Positions 42,579-52,303 are shown, counted from the first letter of the stretch. The stretch: 64,000 nucleotides of DNA from Streptantibioticus rubrisoli (GCF_024436055.1 NZ_JANFNH010000008.1:62001-126000); one strand, 5' to 3'. The notes: generated by a model from the sequence alone, not told the origin. Numbers and translations: made by a program.

Positions 42579-44494
42579 CGTGGTGCTCCTTTGTGCGTGT
42601 GCTCATGCTCGCGTGGGACGGCGCGGCCCGTTCCACCGGCGTCCGGCTCCGGCCGGGGTGCATGCGCCGGGCTCAGGTGGGCCGGGACCGGATGCGCCTC
42701 GAGGTCCCGCAACCACGCCTCGGCGCCCAACGTGGCCTCCAACTCGGCCGATCCGCCGCGGAGCAGGCCGGGGGAGAGCAGGGCGCGCCGCAGCAGTTCC
42801 TCGTCGGCCACGCCCGCGGCCACCAGCCGGGAGTCCTCAGCCCACGCGGCCAGGGCCCGCTGGTGCACCCGCAGACCGTGCTGCCACTCCACGCCGCAGT
42901 GGTCCTTGGTGGTCCGGCACAGGACGCGCGTCGGCACCACGTCCCGCATCGCGGCGGCGAGCAGCGGTTTGTACGACCACGGGGCCGCCGCCTCGTGCGG
43001 CCGGGCCGCCAGACACGCGTTGATCACGGCGTCGTCGCAGAACGGGCTGTGTGCGAGCAGGCCCGTGGCGGCGGATTCGTACGCCAGGTGCCCGGCGATC
43101 CTGCCCGCTTCCTGTGCCTGGTGGATCCAGGCGTGCCGACCGCGTTCGGCGGCCAGTGGCTCGACGCCGTCGGCCGCGGCACGCAGCAGTGCGCCGATCA
43201 GGTCGACGGCCAGGTCGCTGGCCCATGGCGGGAGTTGCGGCTGCAGCCCCCACCCCTGCGGTGCGCGGACCACACGGCGGGCGGGGGCGGCCCGCAGCCG
43301 TGCGGTGGTTCCGGCCAGCCAGGTCCGGTACGAACGCCGGTCGAGCAGCATGCGTACCGCGTCGGGCCACGGCCAGCGTCGGCGGGCCCGCAACCCGGCG
43401 GCATGCCGCAACCCCACCAGGGGCGAGCGGCGCAGCAGCCCGTGCACATAGCCGTCCGGTGGCTGGACCACGTGGTCGCCGCCGTGCCCTGTCAGACGGT
43501 GGACGGCTCCGCGGGCCCGCATCGCCTCGGCCAGGTGGTGCTGACCGGCCCGGTCGCGCAGCCCGGCCGACGGTTCGTCACCGGGATCGCGGCGGTGGTC
43601 GAGACCGGTGAAGTGGGCTGGCAGTTCGGCGGAGGGGAACACCAAATGCTCAGCGCTGCACAGGAGTTCGGCCGCGTGCCGAGCGTAGGCGTGGTCCTCG
43701 TTGCCAGGCGCCGACCAGCGCAGGGTGGCGGTGACCAGGCGGGCCCCCGCCTCGGCGGCCAGAAAGCACAGCGAAGTGGAGTCCATGCCCCCGGACAGGT
43801 CCGCGCCCAGCACCTCCCCCGGCCGTACCCGTAGCGCCACGGCCTCGCGCAGCGCCTGCCGCAGCGCGGGAGCGGCCTCGGCGAGCGGCAGCTCCCCCTC
43901 GGGCGCCCGCCACCACCGGGCCGTACGCCACTGGCCGCCAGTGGCCAGATGCAGCGCCTCACCTGGGACGACTGCGCGGATCCCACGCCACAACCCGCCA
44001 CCGGCCAGCGGATGCGGCGCGGTGAATCCCGTGAGACGAACGGCGAGTTGCCCGGCGTCCAGCTCGGCGCCGGTGAGCCAGGCCAGGGTGCGCGCGCGGT
44101 CGGCACATACCGTGCCGCCCCCGACGGCCGCCAGGTACACCCGCCGCTGTCCGGACAGCGTCCCGCGGACATAGGTGTGGCCGCCGACGGATGCGATGAC
44201 GTGGAAGCTTCCATGGCAGGCGGACAGCTCGCTCTCGACGGCAGCCGCGCTGGTCACGCGCCTGGCCCGGGTGGCCAGCTCGTCGGGGGTGAGCGAGCAC
44301 GTCCCGGCCACGGCCAGCCGTACCTCTCCGGCGGCGGCGACGGACAGCTCGCCCTGGGACCAGGCGCCGACCAGCCAGGGACGCCCGGATGGGTGCGCGA
44401 CGACTCGCGAGGCGCGCTGCCGCAGCCGCCGCATGACATCGGGGTGGAACTCGCGGTCAGGAAGAACGACGAACCAGGTGGGGGAGGAGCCCAT
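42575..44494 (-). CDS. lasso peptide cyclase (asparagine-synthase-like)
   Basis: A 639-residue lasso cyclase. The N-terminal 200 residues follow the glutaminase fold but without the catalytic N-terminal Cys (begins MGSSPTWFVVLPDREF), as usual in this family; the synthetase domain has the ATP-pyrophosphatase loop GADLSGGMDSTSLC. It adenylates the Asp/Glu side chain in the core and forms the isopeptide bond to the N-terminal amine. Located 119 bp downstream of the precursor gene; B1 overlaps its end. Confidence 0.93.
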   Translation of the reverse strand: MGSSPTWFVVLPDREFHPDVMRRLRQRASRVVAHPSGRPWLVGAWSQGELSVAAAGEVRLAVAGTCSLTPDELATRARRVTSAAAVESELSACHGSFHVIASVGGHTYVRGTLSGQRRVYLAAVGGGTVCADRARTLAWLTGAELDAGQLAVRLTGFTAPHPLAGGGLWRGIRAVVPGEALHLATGGQWRTARWWRAPEGELPLAEAAPALRQALREAVALRVRPGEVLGADLSGGMDSTSLCFLAAEAGARLVTATLRWSAPGNEDHAYARHAAELLCSAEHLVFPSAELPAHFTGLDHRRDPGDEPSAGLRDRAGQHHLAEAMRARGAVHRLTGHGGDHVVQPPDGYVHGLLRRSPLVGLRHAAGLRARRRWPWPDAVRMLLDRRSYRTWLAGTTARLRAAPARRVVRAPQGWGLQPQLPPWASDLAVDLIGALLRAAADGVEPLAAERGRHAWIHQAQEAGRIAGHLAYESAATGLLAHSPFCDDAVINACLAARPHEAAAPWSYKPLLAAAMRDVVPTRVLCRTTKDHCGVEWQHGLRVHQRALAAWAEDSRLVAAGVADEELLRRALLSPGLLRGGSAELEATLGAEAWLRDLEAHPVPAHLSPAHAPRPEPDAGGTGRAVPREHEHTHKGAPR

Positions 44495-44613
44495 GGGCCT
44501 GTCCAGTGCGGTGAGGCGGGCACGAGTGGTGGGAGGCGGCCAGGCCGCGCGGATGGCGGCCGGGTGCCAGCCCTCGCCCAGCGCGGGGCGGAGCCGGCAC
44601 CCGGCACGGGTGA

Positions 44614-44754
44614 CTACCAGCCCATCCAGTGAGCGTGCCAGCCTTCCGGCGTAATCCCTTCGACGCCCTGGGTCAGCTCGGCGTAGTCGCCCGCCTCCGC
44701 CAGCAGCGGGGGCTCGTACACGTCGGTGGGCTCGATGGCCGGTGCTTCGTTCAC
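44614..44754 (-). CDS. lasso peptide precursor, predicted core GVEGITPEGWHAHWMGW
   Basis: A 46-residue precursor. The leader contains YEPPLL, the YxxPxL motif bound by B1 (RRE), and has Thr at the penultimate position (ELTQ), typical of the cleavage site. Cleavage after Gln29 leaves a 17-residue core starting with Gly1; Glu8 can form an eight-residue macrolactam ring, and the tail GWHAHWMGW is aromatic and ends in Trp. No Cys, so class II. GTG 44754 is used; GGAGGG lies 11 bases upstream, and the GTG at 44763 is too near it. Confidence 0.85.
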   Translation of the reverse strand: MNEAPAIEPTDVYEPPLLAEAGDYAELTQGVEGITPEGWHAHWMGW

Positions 44755-44777
44755 GGTGATCACATCCCTCCGGTCAA

Positions 44778-44800
44778 GGGACGCGGCAATTCCGCGTCCC
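44778..44800 (-). promoter_or_regulatory. perfect hairpin in the lasso precursor leader
   Basis: GGGACGCGG-N5-CCGCGTCCC, nine perfect base pairs, ending seven bases before the GGAGGG ribosome site of the precursor gene. It may stabilise the mRNA or serve as an operator. Confidence 0.5.
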
Positions 44801-45367
44801 TGCGAACCATTGAGAACCGGCCCGTCCAACCGCGCTACAGCACTTGAGGGGCAACCGTCCAGGCGGCCGACGTTTTATCACTGATGATGGTGAACCTAAC
44901 CCGGGCAGGTTTATCGGACAGCAGCATGGACATACCGGCTCGGGTGATGCCCAGGACCGGCTTCTAGCCTCCGGTGAGGCAGGACCGGTCGCGGAATCCG
45001 GCGGTGGACGCCACCTCGCCCGGTGACGCGCGCAAGCCCTTCGGGCTCCGATCAGTCATCTGGCCTCTCCAGTCAGCGCGTCGTGCGCGCGAGGCGGGGA
45101 TGCCGTGCGCGATCACGTCACCCAGACAGCGTAAGCGCAGACCCTGGCGACCTCCGTTACGTGGGGGCGCACAAGCATGGCCTGCCGACCGGGGAGATCC
45201 GCGCCGCGCCCGCCTGGCGCGAACACCGCGAGATCTTCACGGTCGGCCTCGGCGCCCCGCCGCCTGCCGGGACCGGTTGAAGCGGACCAGCGGCGTCAGC
45301 CCGCACACCTGTCGGCGTGCCGTGCGCTGACCACCGGCCTGGCGAGCCAACTCGCCGCAGCCACCGG
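44801..45367. other. 567-bp stretch without a supported gene
   Basis: Contains the probable promoter of the lasso operon (minus strand: TTAGGT, 16 bases, TAAAAC around 44870-44900, AT-rich). A plus-strand frame ending near 45280 (LPTGEIRAAPAWREHREIF) is open but has no ribosome site, so it could be a gene fragment. Confidence 0.4.
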
Positions 45368-47215
45368 TCAGTTGGCAGCCTTCAGGATCGCCGCGACGAT
45401 CGGCCCGGCGAACTTGTAGCCCTCACCGCTGTTCGGGACGGTGGCCGCCGCGGCCACGTCATCGCGGTACGCGACGAACCAGCTGTTGGGTTTGTTCTGC
45501 CCGTCCACCTCGGCGGTTCCGGTCTTGGCCCCGATGTCGCCGTCGAGTCCGGCCATCGCCGGAGCCGCCGTCCCCGACTGCGCGGTCAGCCGCATCATGG
45601 AGCGGACCTGGTCGGCCACCGAGCCGCTCAACTGCCGCGGCGGCTGAGCGAGCGTTCGCCCGTCGACCGACGGGGAGACGAGGAACGGCTGATGGAACGC
45701 ACCGGCCTTGACCGTCGACGCCACGGACGCCATCGCCAGCGGGCTCATCAGGTCATTGCCCTGGCCGATGTACGACATGGCCTTCATCGCCCCACTGGCG
45801 GCAGGCACGCTGCCGCTGTACGCGGGCACACCGACACTCCAGTTGAGCCCTATGCCGAAGACGTCGTGCGCCTCGTCGGCGACGGCGTTGTCGGGCAGGT
45901 ATGTCGCGGTGGAGATGAAGGCAGTGTTGCAGGACTGTGCGAAGTCCTGCGCCATCGTGGCGTTCTGCAGCGAGAAGTCATCCACGTTGTGGAAGTTCGC
46001 ACCGCCGTACTGGAAGTTCTTCGGGCAGTTGAGTGGTTTGTCGGGGGAGACCCGGCCGGTTTCGAGCGCGGTTGAGGCGGTGATCAGCTTGAACGTCGAA
46101 CCTGGCGCGTACGTGCCGCTGAGCGCCTTGTCGGAGCCGGTCGCGGGCTGGTTGGCGACCGCCAGGATCGCGCCGGTGCTGGGCTGGACCACCACCGTTG
46201 CGGCATCCGGTCCCTTGGTCTTGACCGCCTGCTCGGCCGCCGACTGGAGACGGGCGTCGATCGTCGTCCGCAACGGTTTCCCCGCCCTGCCTTGGGAGAG
46301 TTGGTGCAGCACCGGCCCCAGCTTCCCGTCGGCGCCCTCGACACGGATGTCGCTGCCCTGTGCGCCACCCGTCGCGGTGCCGTAGGCCGCCTGTAGCTGG
46401 CTGATCACGGAGCCCAGCGAGGGATACTCGGCGGCGGTCAGCGCACCGCCGTCGCGGTCCAGGATGGTGATCGCTGGCGCGGCCGAGTGGTCGACCACCA
46501 GCTTCTCGCCGTCGCCCAACGTCGGATACAGCACGGACGGGGCCCATTTGACCACCGGGCGCCCCGATGCGTCACGCACGACCGTCAGTTCCGAGCGGTA
46601 GTCCCACTTCGACCGCTGACCGTCGGCACTGAACCGGGCGCTGACCGAGAACGGCACGGTGGTGCCCTTTGCCGACTGGCCGGTCAGCACCAGCGAGGTG
46701 GCGTGCAACTCGGTCCGGAAGGCGTCGAGTTGGCCAGCGCAGTGCCGTGCGTCGTCGGTCAGGCCGGCGGCCTTCGCCGTGTCGCCGGACGACCACGCCG
46801 CGAGGAAGGCGCTCGAGGTGCGCGCCACCTCGGCGGGCGACAGCGCGGTGGCCTCTCTTCGCGCGGGCACCCGGGCCGTGGCGTGAGTGGCGTGCCCCAA
46901 CGGCCTACTGTGCGCCGGGCCCTGGAGCAGGGCATAGCACGCGTAGCCCGCTGCTCCGACCGCGACCGAGCAGGCTCCGCCTATCAGAGCGCCCTTGATG
47001 CCCCGCTGCGCAAGGACGCTCGACCGGGCACGACGCCGCATCGACGCCCGACGTGCGCGGCGGCCGGAAGCCGCGTGCGCGGCGTCGGTTGGCGGGGCGG
47101 TGTATGGGCCGGAATCCGCCGGGACTGACGGAGATGTCGGTGTGGGGAGCGCTCCGGGCAGGGTGGGGCGGCCGTAGTCGTTCGACTGCGGCGGCTTTCG
47201 CCGGTGCTCGCTCAT
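45368..47215 (-). CDS. class B penicillin-binding protein with MecA-type N-terminal domain
   Basis: A 615-residue protein: a cytoplasmic Pro/Arg-rich tail, one TM (GALIGGACSVAVGAAGYACYALL), an NTF2-like MecA_N domain (about residues 120-240), then the transpeptidase with S373TFK, S428CN and K564TG. It cross-links peptidoglycan and is a target of, or a tolerance factor against, beta-lactams. AGGAG is nine bases before the ATG at 47215; a longer start at 47428 gives an atypical extension. Beta-lactam-linked genes (BlaI, PAP2) lie elsewhere in the window, but a link is only inferred. Confidence 0.9.
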   Translation of the reverse strand: MSEHRRKPPQSNDYGRPTLPGALPTPTSPSVPADSGPYTAPPTDAAHAASGRRARRASMRRRARSSVLAQRGIKGALIGGACSVAVGAAGYACYALLQGPAHSRPLGHATHATARVPARREATALSPAEVARTSSAFLAAWSSGDTAKAAGLTDDARHCAGQLDAFRTELHATSLVLTGQSAKGTTVPFSVSARFSADGQRSKWDYRSELTVVRDASGRPVVKWAPSVLYPTLGDGEKLVVDHSAAPAITILDRDGGALTAAEYPSLGSVISQLQAAYGTATGGAQGSDIRVEGADGKLGPVLHQLSQGRAGKPLRTTIDARLQSAAEQAVKTKGPDAATVVVQPSTGAILAVANQPATGSDKALSGTYAPGSTFKLITASTALETGRVSPDKPLNCPKNFQYGGANFHNVDDFSLQNATMAQDFAQSCNTAFISTATYLPDNAVADEAHDVFGIGLNWSVGVPAYSGSVPAASGAMKAMSYIGQGNDLMSPLAMASVASTVKAGAFHQPFLVSPSVDGRTLAQPPRQLSGSVADQVRSMMRLTAQSGTAAPAMAGLDGDIGAKTGTAEVDGQNKPNSWFVAYRDDVAAAATVPNSGEGYKFAGPIVAAILKAAN

Positions 47216-47547
47216 GCTTCCAGCTCCTCGGGCAGGCGGTTTCGCCTGAAGGCGGCGTTGGACGTCCATACCCCGGATGTGACCCTTGCGGGCCACGCAG
47301 CACCACGAGCCAGGACGTCCCTGCGGCCCCGCATGGTTCCTGACGGGGTCCGCCTGGGGCAAATATCGCGCCGCCAAACACGGAGGAGGTGGCATTTTCC
47401 TTGTGAAACGGGCAGCCCCGGCGCCCATGCCGTCCGCTGTCCCGGCAGGTCCGGCGAACCCACCATAGACTCAAAAAGACGGACCTCACCGAGGTGCCGC
47501 CCTGCTGACGGCACGACCGCCGGTTGGTGCGCAGGTAGGGGATGCAC
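47216..47547. other. 332-bp divergent region between PBP and PP2C phosphatase genes
   Basis: No gene seen. It must carry both promoters. An A-rich patch (CAAATATCGCGCCGCCAAAC, 47359-47378) and an ACTCAAAAAGAC patch (47469-47480) are the best candidates, but I could not assign boxes with confidence. Confidence 0.4.
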
Positions 47548-49623
47548 ATGCCAGGTCCACCCAAAAGACGCGCACGTGTGGGGCTGGTGCCCCTCACCGC
47601 CGTCGCTGGTGGGCTGCTCGCCGCGCTGATCGGTCTTGCCTTCGCGGTGCTCCTCTGGTCGATCATCGGCCTCGGCCAGTCGACGGCCACCGAACGTGAC
47701 TCCCGTGCGGCACTCACCCAGGCGAGGAAGGTCGAGGGACTCGTCGTCGACCTGGAGACAGGTCAGCGCGGCTTCGTCATCACCGGGCAGAACCAGTTCC
47801 TTGAGCCATGGCAGACCGCCCGGACCACGTTCTCCGGCCAGGCAGGGCAGCTCGTACGCCTCAGCACCACCCCCGGCCAGCGGAGACTGGCCCAGCAGAT
47901 CAGCCAGGCTGGCGAGTCCCTCATCCGCGACTACTCGATTCCGCTGGTCGCGGCGGCACGCCGAGGGGACCCCCGTGCGCGCGGCGTGGCGGCGACGCTG
48001 GAAGGCAAGCGGCGCGTCGACGGGCTCAGGAAGCAGTTCGACCGCTACGACTCGGTCCAGGCGGCTCTGATCGCGGCCCGCGAGAGCGCGGCCAACGATG
48101 AGGCCCGGGAGGCGGTCATCGCAGCGTCGATCGGCCTCGCCGGTTCGATGCTCCTCATCGCGGCCTTCGCCGGGTACGTGATCCGGGCTGTTGTCTGGCC
48201 GGTCCGCAAGGCGGCCGACGTGGCCTCCCGGCTCGCTGGCGGCGACCTCGCCGTGCGGATGCCCGAAACCGGCAGGGGCGAGATCGCTCAGCTCGGGACG
48301 GCGTTCAACACCATGGCCAGCTCACTTGAGGAGAGCCGTGAGCAGGCACGCCACGCTCACGAGCGCCTCAGGCTGCTGTACGAGGCCAGCATCGTCATCG
48401 GCACGACGCTCGACGCGCAGCAGACCGCGCAGGAACTGGTGCGGGTGGCGGTCCCCCGGTTCGCCGACTTCGTCACCGTCGACCTGACCACGGCCGTCCT
48501 GCTCGCCGAGGAACCGCTCACGGACCACGGCACACAGGCTCGCCGCGTCGCCCTGGGCGGGATCCGCGACGACCCCCCGCTCGACCCCGTGGGCTCACGG
48601 ATCACCCTCGCCTCCTTCGCGCCGCACATCCGTGACGTGGCCAGCGCGAACGCGACCTTCCTGCCGCACCTGCGTACCTCCTCCGCATGGCAGATCCGCA
48701 ACCGCCACCAGGCCCGCGAGCTGCTGGACTACGGCATGCACTCGCTGATCACCGTCCCGCTGTACTCGCGGCGCATGCTCGTCGGTGCCGTCGGCCTCTG
48801 GCGATCGGAGAACCCCAGCCCGTTCGAGCAGGACGAGCTGTCCGACGCCGAGGAAATGGCCGCCAAGGCCGCCGTCGCGATCGACAACGCGCTGCGCTAC
48901 GCCCGCGAGCACGACACCGCCTTGACCTTGCAGCGCAGCATGCTGCCCCGCAGCTTCGAACCCCCGAACGGTATCGAGATCGCCCACCGCTACACGCCCG
49001 CCTCCGACGCCACCGAGGTCGGCGGCGACTGGTACGACGTGGCCGCCCTGACACCCGACAAGGCCGCCATCGCCATCGGCGACGTCATGGGGCACGGCAT
49101 CCCCGCCGCCGCCGTGATGGGGCAGGTGCGCACCACACTGCGCGCCCTCGTCCGCTTGGACCTGCCGCCCGACCAGCTCCTGCACCACCTTGACCAGTCC
49201 ATGCAGGACCTCGACGGTCCCATCCTGGCGACATGCCTGTACGGCGTGTGTGACGCCGCGGCCAACCGCTGCTGGCTCGCCCGGGCCGGACACCCCCCAC
49301 CCGCCCTGATCAGCCCGGACGGCACCGCCCGACTGATCGACCTGCCCCCTGGCGCGCCCCTCGGCATCGGCGGCATCTCCTACACGACCACCGAGATCCC
49401 CCTCACTCCCGGGACCGTGCTCGTCCTCTACACCGACGGGCTCGTCGAAGCCCGCGGGCAAGACCTCGACGAGCGCCTGAAGAAGCTCGTCCGCTTCCTC
49501 ACCGGTACCCATCCGTCCCTGGAAGACCTCGCCGACACCCTCATCAACCGCCTCGCCCCCACCCCCGCGCAGGACGACATCGCCCTCCTCATCGCCCGCG
49601 TCGGCACCCCCGGTCCCCGGTGA
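47548..49623 (+). CDS. membrane PP2C/SpoIIE phosphatase with CHASE3, HAMP and GAF domains
   Basis: A 691-residue signal-transducing phosphatase. TM1 (GLVPLTAVAGGLLAALIGLAFAVLLW) and a second TM near residue 200 bracket a CHASE3 sensor; HAMP follows (WPVRKAADVASRLAGGDLAVRMP), then GAF (about 270-420), then PP2C (VGGDWYDVAALTPDKAAIAIGDVMGHG ... PAQDDIALLIARV). Such Rsb-type phosphatases dephosphorylate anti-anti-sigma factors and so control SigB/SigF-type sigma factors; one is encoded at 58807. The ATG at 47548 follows GTAGGGG; one two codons earlier overlaps that site. Confidence 0.9.
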   Translation: MPGPPKRRARVGLVPLTAVAGGLLAALIGLAFAVLLWSIIGLGQSTATERDSRAALTQARKVEGLVVDLETGQRGFVITGQNQFLEPWQTARTTFSGQAGQLVRLSTTPGQRRLAQQISQAGESLIRDYSIPLVAAARRGDPRARGVAATLEGKRRVDGLRKQFDRYDSVQAALIAARESAANDEAREAVIAASIGLAGSMLLIAAFAGYVIRAVVWPVRKAADVASRLAGGDLAVRMPETGRGEIAQLGTAFNTMASSLEESREQARHAHERLRLLYEASIVIGTTLDAQQTAQELVRVAVPRFADFVTVDLTTAVLLAEEPLTDHGTQARRVALGGIRDDPPLDPVGSRITLASFAPHIRDVASANATFLPHLRTSSAWQIRNRHQARELLDYGMHSLITVPLYSRRMLVGAVGLWRSENPSPFEQDELSDAEEMAAKAAVAIDNALRYAREHDTALTLQRSMLPRSFEPPNGIEIAHRYTPASDATEVGGDWYDVAALTPDKAAIAIGDVMGHGIPAAAVMGQVRTTLRALVRLDLPPDQLLHHLDQSMQDLDGPILATCLYGVCDAAANRCWLARAGHPPPALISPDGTARLIDLPPGAPLGIGGISYTTTEIPLTPGTVLVLYTDGLVEARGQDLDERLKKLVRFLTGTHPSLEDLADTLINRLAPTPAQDDIALLIARVGTPGPR

Positions 49624-49688
49624 ATGCCCGACAGGCCCGGCAGGCCCTCGTCGTCGACACGCGTGGGCCTGAGTCACTTGACGCTACG

Positions 49689-52208
49689 TCACATTCGTTC
49701 AGGCAGCTGCCACTTCTGTGCGTGCGTGCCATTGCAGTCATAGAGCTGAAGTTGGGTTTCCCGCTCGGCCGTTGCGCCGGGGTCGTCGAGGCAGCGGCCG
49801 GACTGCGGGTTGTACAGCGCCCCGTTGGGCTGTGGTTCCCAGATCTGGGCGCCGGTTCCGTTGCAGTCATAGAGCTGGACGAGCGTGCCGTTGGCGGTCG
49901 CGCCATTGGCGGCGTCCATGCACTTGCCGAGGACGGTCAGCCGGTGGTCGGAGGTGACCGTCCACTTCTGGGCGCCGGTGTGGTTGCAGTCGTAGAGCTG
50001 GATCGGGGTTCCGTTGGCGAGGGATGCCCCGCGGTCGTCGAGGCAGAGGCCCGCGATGCCGGTGACGGCTCCGCTCGGCGGGGCCGTGGTGGAGGTGAGG
50101 GTGACGGTGCCGGTCAGTGGAAGGGTGCGGGAGGAGTCGCCGACGGCGATCCGGTACCGCCCGGCGGGGGCGGTCCATCCGTGGGCGTTCTGGTCCCAGT
50201 AGGACAGGTCCTTGGTGGTGAGGGTGAAGTGGACCGTGGTGCTCGCGCCGGGCGCGAGGTCGACCCGTTGGAAGCCCTTGAGCTGGTGGGTCGGCTCGCC
50301 CGTGCTGGCCGGGTCGCCGACGTAGAGCTGGGCGACATCAGCGCCTTGTCGGCGGCCGGTGTTGGTGACGGTCGCCGAGACGTTGACCGTGCCGTGCGCG
50401 TCGGGACCTGCCACAAAGAGGTCGTCGTACGAGAAGGTGGTGTAGGACAGGCCGTAGCCGAACGGGAACAGCGGCGTGATGTCCTTGGTGTCGTACCAGC
50501 GGTAGCCGACGTCGACTCCCTCGGAGTACCGCACCTGCCCGTTGGCGCCGGGCCACTGCTGTTGTGTGCTGGCCGGGACGTCGGTGAGGCTCCTGGGGAA
50601 GGAGACAGGCAGTTTCCCCGACGGGTTGGTGTCTCCGAAGAGCAGCGCGGCGATGGCGTTGCCGTCCTCCTGCCCTGGGTACCAGGCTTCGAAGACGCCC
50701 GCGACCTGGTCGATCCACGGCATGGTGACGGCGGAACCGGTGTTGAGCACCACGATGGTGTGCGGGTTCCTGGCCGCGACCGCGGAGATCAGCGAGTTGT
50801 CCGCGCTCGACAGGTCGATGGTGCCGAGGTCGCTGCCTTCCGACTCGAAGGTGCTGGCGAAGACCACGGCCACCGAGGAGGAGCCAGCCAGATCGGCCGC
50901 CGAGCTGGGGTTGGAACCGTCGTCGTAGGCGACCTTGATCCCACTGCCAGCGCGGTGGGTGATGCCCGTCAACGGGGTGACGACGTACGGTGCCTTGACG
51001 CCCGCGCTCCCGCCGCCCGCGGTCCTCGCCTTGGAGTCGGCATCCGCGCCGATCACCGCGATCGAGTGCACGGTGGAGGGCCGCAGCGGCAGCACACCAC
51101 CGGCGTTCTTCAGCAGCACGCTGCCTTCCTCGGCGACCTGACGGGCCGTCGTGGAGTGCGCGTCGCTGGTGACGACCGCGCCCGGAGAGCCGGACGGCTT
51201 CCTGTCGAACAGCCCGAAGGCGAACATCTGCCGTAGGATCCGGCGGACCATGTCATCCAGGCGTGACTTCGCCACCTGACCGCCGTTGACTGCCGAGTTG
51301 AGCGGCGCGCCGAAGTAGCCGCCACCCGGCATCTCCATGTCGAGGCCGTTGTAGGCGGAGTTGATGGTCGAGTGGGTGGCACCCCAGTCGGAGGTGACGA
51401 AGCCCTTGAAACCGAACTGGCTCTTCATCGCCGTGTTGAGCAGGTAGGGGTTGGCACACGCGTCCTGGCCGTTGACCCAGCTGTAGGAGCACATCACCGA
51501 CGAGGCCCCGGCCCGCGCCGCGGCCTGGAACGCGGGCAGATAGATCTCCTGCATCGTCCGCTCGGAGACGTCGGCGTTGTCGGCGGCGCTGTTGCGATGG
51601 GTCTCCTGGTTGTAGACGGCCAAGTGCTTGACCTGGGCCAGCACACCCTGGCTCTGGGTGCCGGTGATGTCGGCCGCACCCATCTTCCCGGCGAGGTACG
51701 GGTCTTCGCCGAGAGATTCGAAGGCGCGCCCCCAGCGCGGGTCGCGCACGATGTTGATGGTCGGGCTCAGGGCGACGCTGGCGCCCTTGCCAGCGTCTTC
51801 CGCGCCGATGACCGCTCCGTACCGCTGCTCCAGGGCGGTGTCCCAGGTTGCCGCGCTAGCCACGGGCGCCGGTAACTGCGTCACACCGGTCATCCCGTCG
51901 CCGATACCGGCCGGACCGTCTTCCAGGCCCAGCGCCGGGACACAGAGCCGGGAAATGGCGGGCACGTTGCCCACGTAGGGCTGGGTGGAGCCGTTGCCGT
52001 GGACAAGGCTGACTTCCTTGTTCTGAGTGATCCGTGCCATCACCTCGTCGACCCGCTGGTCCACCGGCGCGGTCGAACCCACCCAGGGGCAGGAGTTGGC
52101 GGCGTGGGCCGCGGGTGCGAACACCACCGGCCCGGCCGAGGCGGCGACCAGCAGTGTCAGTGCTGCTGAGCCGCAGCGAGCGGCCCTTTGGCAAAGAGGT
52201 GAAGACAT
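49689..52208 (-). CDS. secreted GH3 beta-glucosidase with C-terminal ricin-type lectin domain
   Basis: An 839-residue protein: signal peptide (ends AAHA-ANS), GH3 N-domain (SLVHGNGST, GPAGIGDGMTGVTQLPAP), nucleophile Asp in GFVTSDWGAT, GH3 C-domain (EGSVLLKNAGGVLPLR, DDGSN, AWYPGQEDGNAIAALLFGDTNPSGKLPVSFPRS), a fibronectin-III-like domain, and a ricin B-type beta-trefoil with three QxW repeats (GAQKW, GAQIW, HAQKW). It cleaves beta-glucosides and binds polysaccharide through the lectin. Start at ATG 52208, seven bases after AGGAG. Its own promoter lies 67 bp upstream. Confidence 0.93.
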   Translation of the reverse strand: MSSPLCQRAARCGSAALTLLVAASAGPVVFAPAAHAANSCPWVGSTAPVDQRVDEVMARITQNKEVSLVHGNGSTQPYVGNVPAISRLCVPALGLEDGPAGIGDGMTGVTQLPAPVASAATWDTALEQRYGAVIGAEDAGKGASVALSPTINIVRDPRWGRAFESLGEDPYLAGKMGAADITGTQSQGVLAQVKHLAVYNQETHRNSAADNADVSERTMQEIYLPAFQAAARAGASSVMCSYSWVNGQDACANPYLLNTAMKSQFGFKGFVTSDWGATHSTINSAYNGLDMEMPGGGYFGAPLNSAVNGGQVAKSRLDDMVRRILRQMFAFGLFDRKPSGSPGAVVTSDAHSTTARQVAEEGSVLLKNAGGVLPLRPSTVHSIAVIGADADSKARTAGGGSAGVKAPYVVTPLTGITHRAGSGIKVAYDDGSNPSSAADLAGSSSVAVVFASTFESEGSDLGTIDLSSADNSLISAVAARNPHTIVVLNTGSAVTMPWIDQVAGVFEAWYPGQEDGNAIAALLFGDTNPSGKLPVSFPRSLTDVPASTQQQWPGANGQVRYSEGVDVGYRWYDTKDITPLFPFGYGLSYTTFSYDDLFVAGPDAHGTVNVSATVTNTGRRQGADVAQLYVGDPASTGEPTHQLKGFQRVDLAPGASTTVHFTLTTKDLSYWDQNAHGWTAPAGRYRIAVGDSSRTLPLTGTVTLTSTTAPPSGAVTGIAGLCLDDRGASLANGTPIQLYDCNHTGAQKWTVTSDHRLTVLGKCMDAANGATANGTLVQLYDCNGTGAQIWEPQPNGALYNPQSGRCLDDPGATAERETQLQLYDCNGTHAQKWQLPERM

Positions 52209-52274
52209 GGGCACGCTCCTGGGGGGAGGTTCAGACGATCCGAACGAGGGAGCCGGTCCACACGCGCGTTGCAG

Positions 52275-52303
52275 AAGTTAACTTTGACATGATGGCGCGT
52301 CAA
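52275..52303 (-). promoter_or_regulatory. sigma-70-type promoter of the GH3 gene
   Basis: On the minus strand TTGACG, 17 bases, TAACTT, 67 bp before the ATG. The -10 region coincides with the palindrome AAGTTAACTT, so a regulator could bind there. Confidence 0.65.

Noticed and set aside
44990-45290. Plus-strand frame ending RAAPAWREHREIF as a gene
   Set aside because: No ribosome site, no recognised domain; at best a gene fragment.
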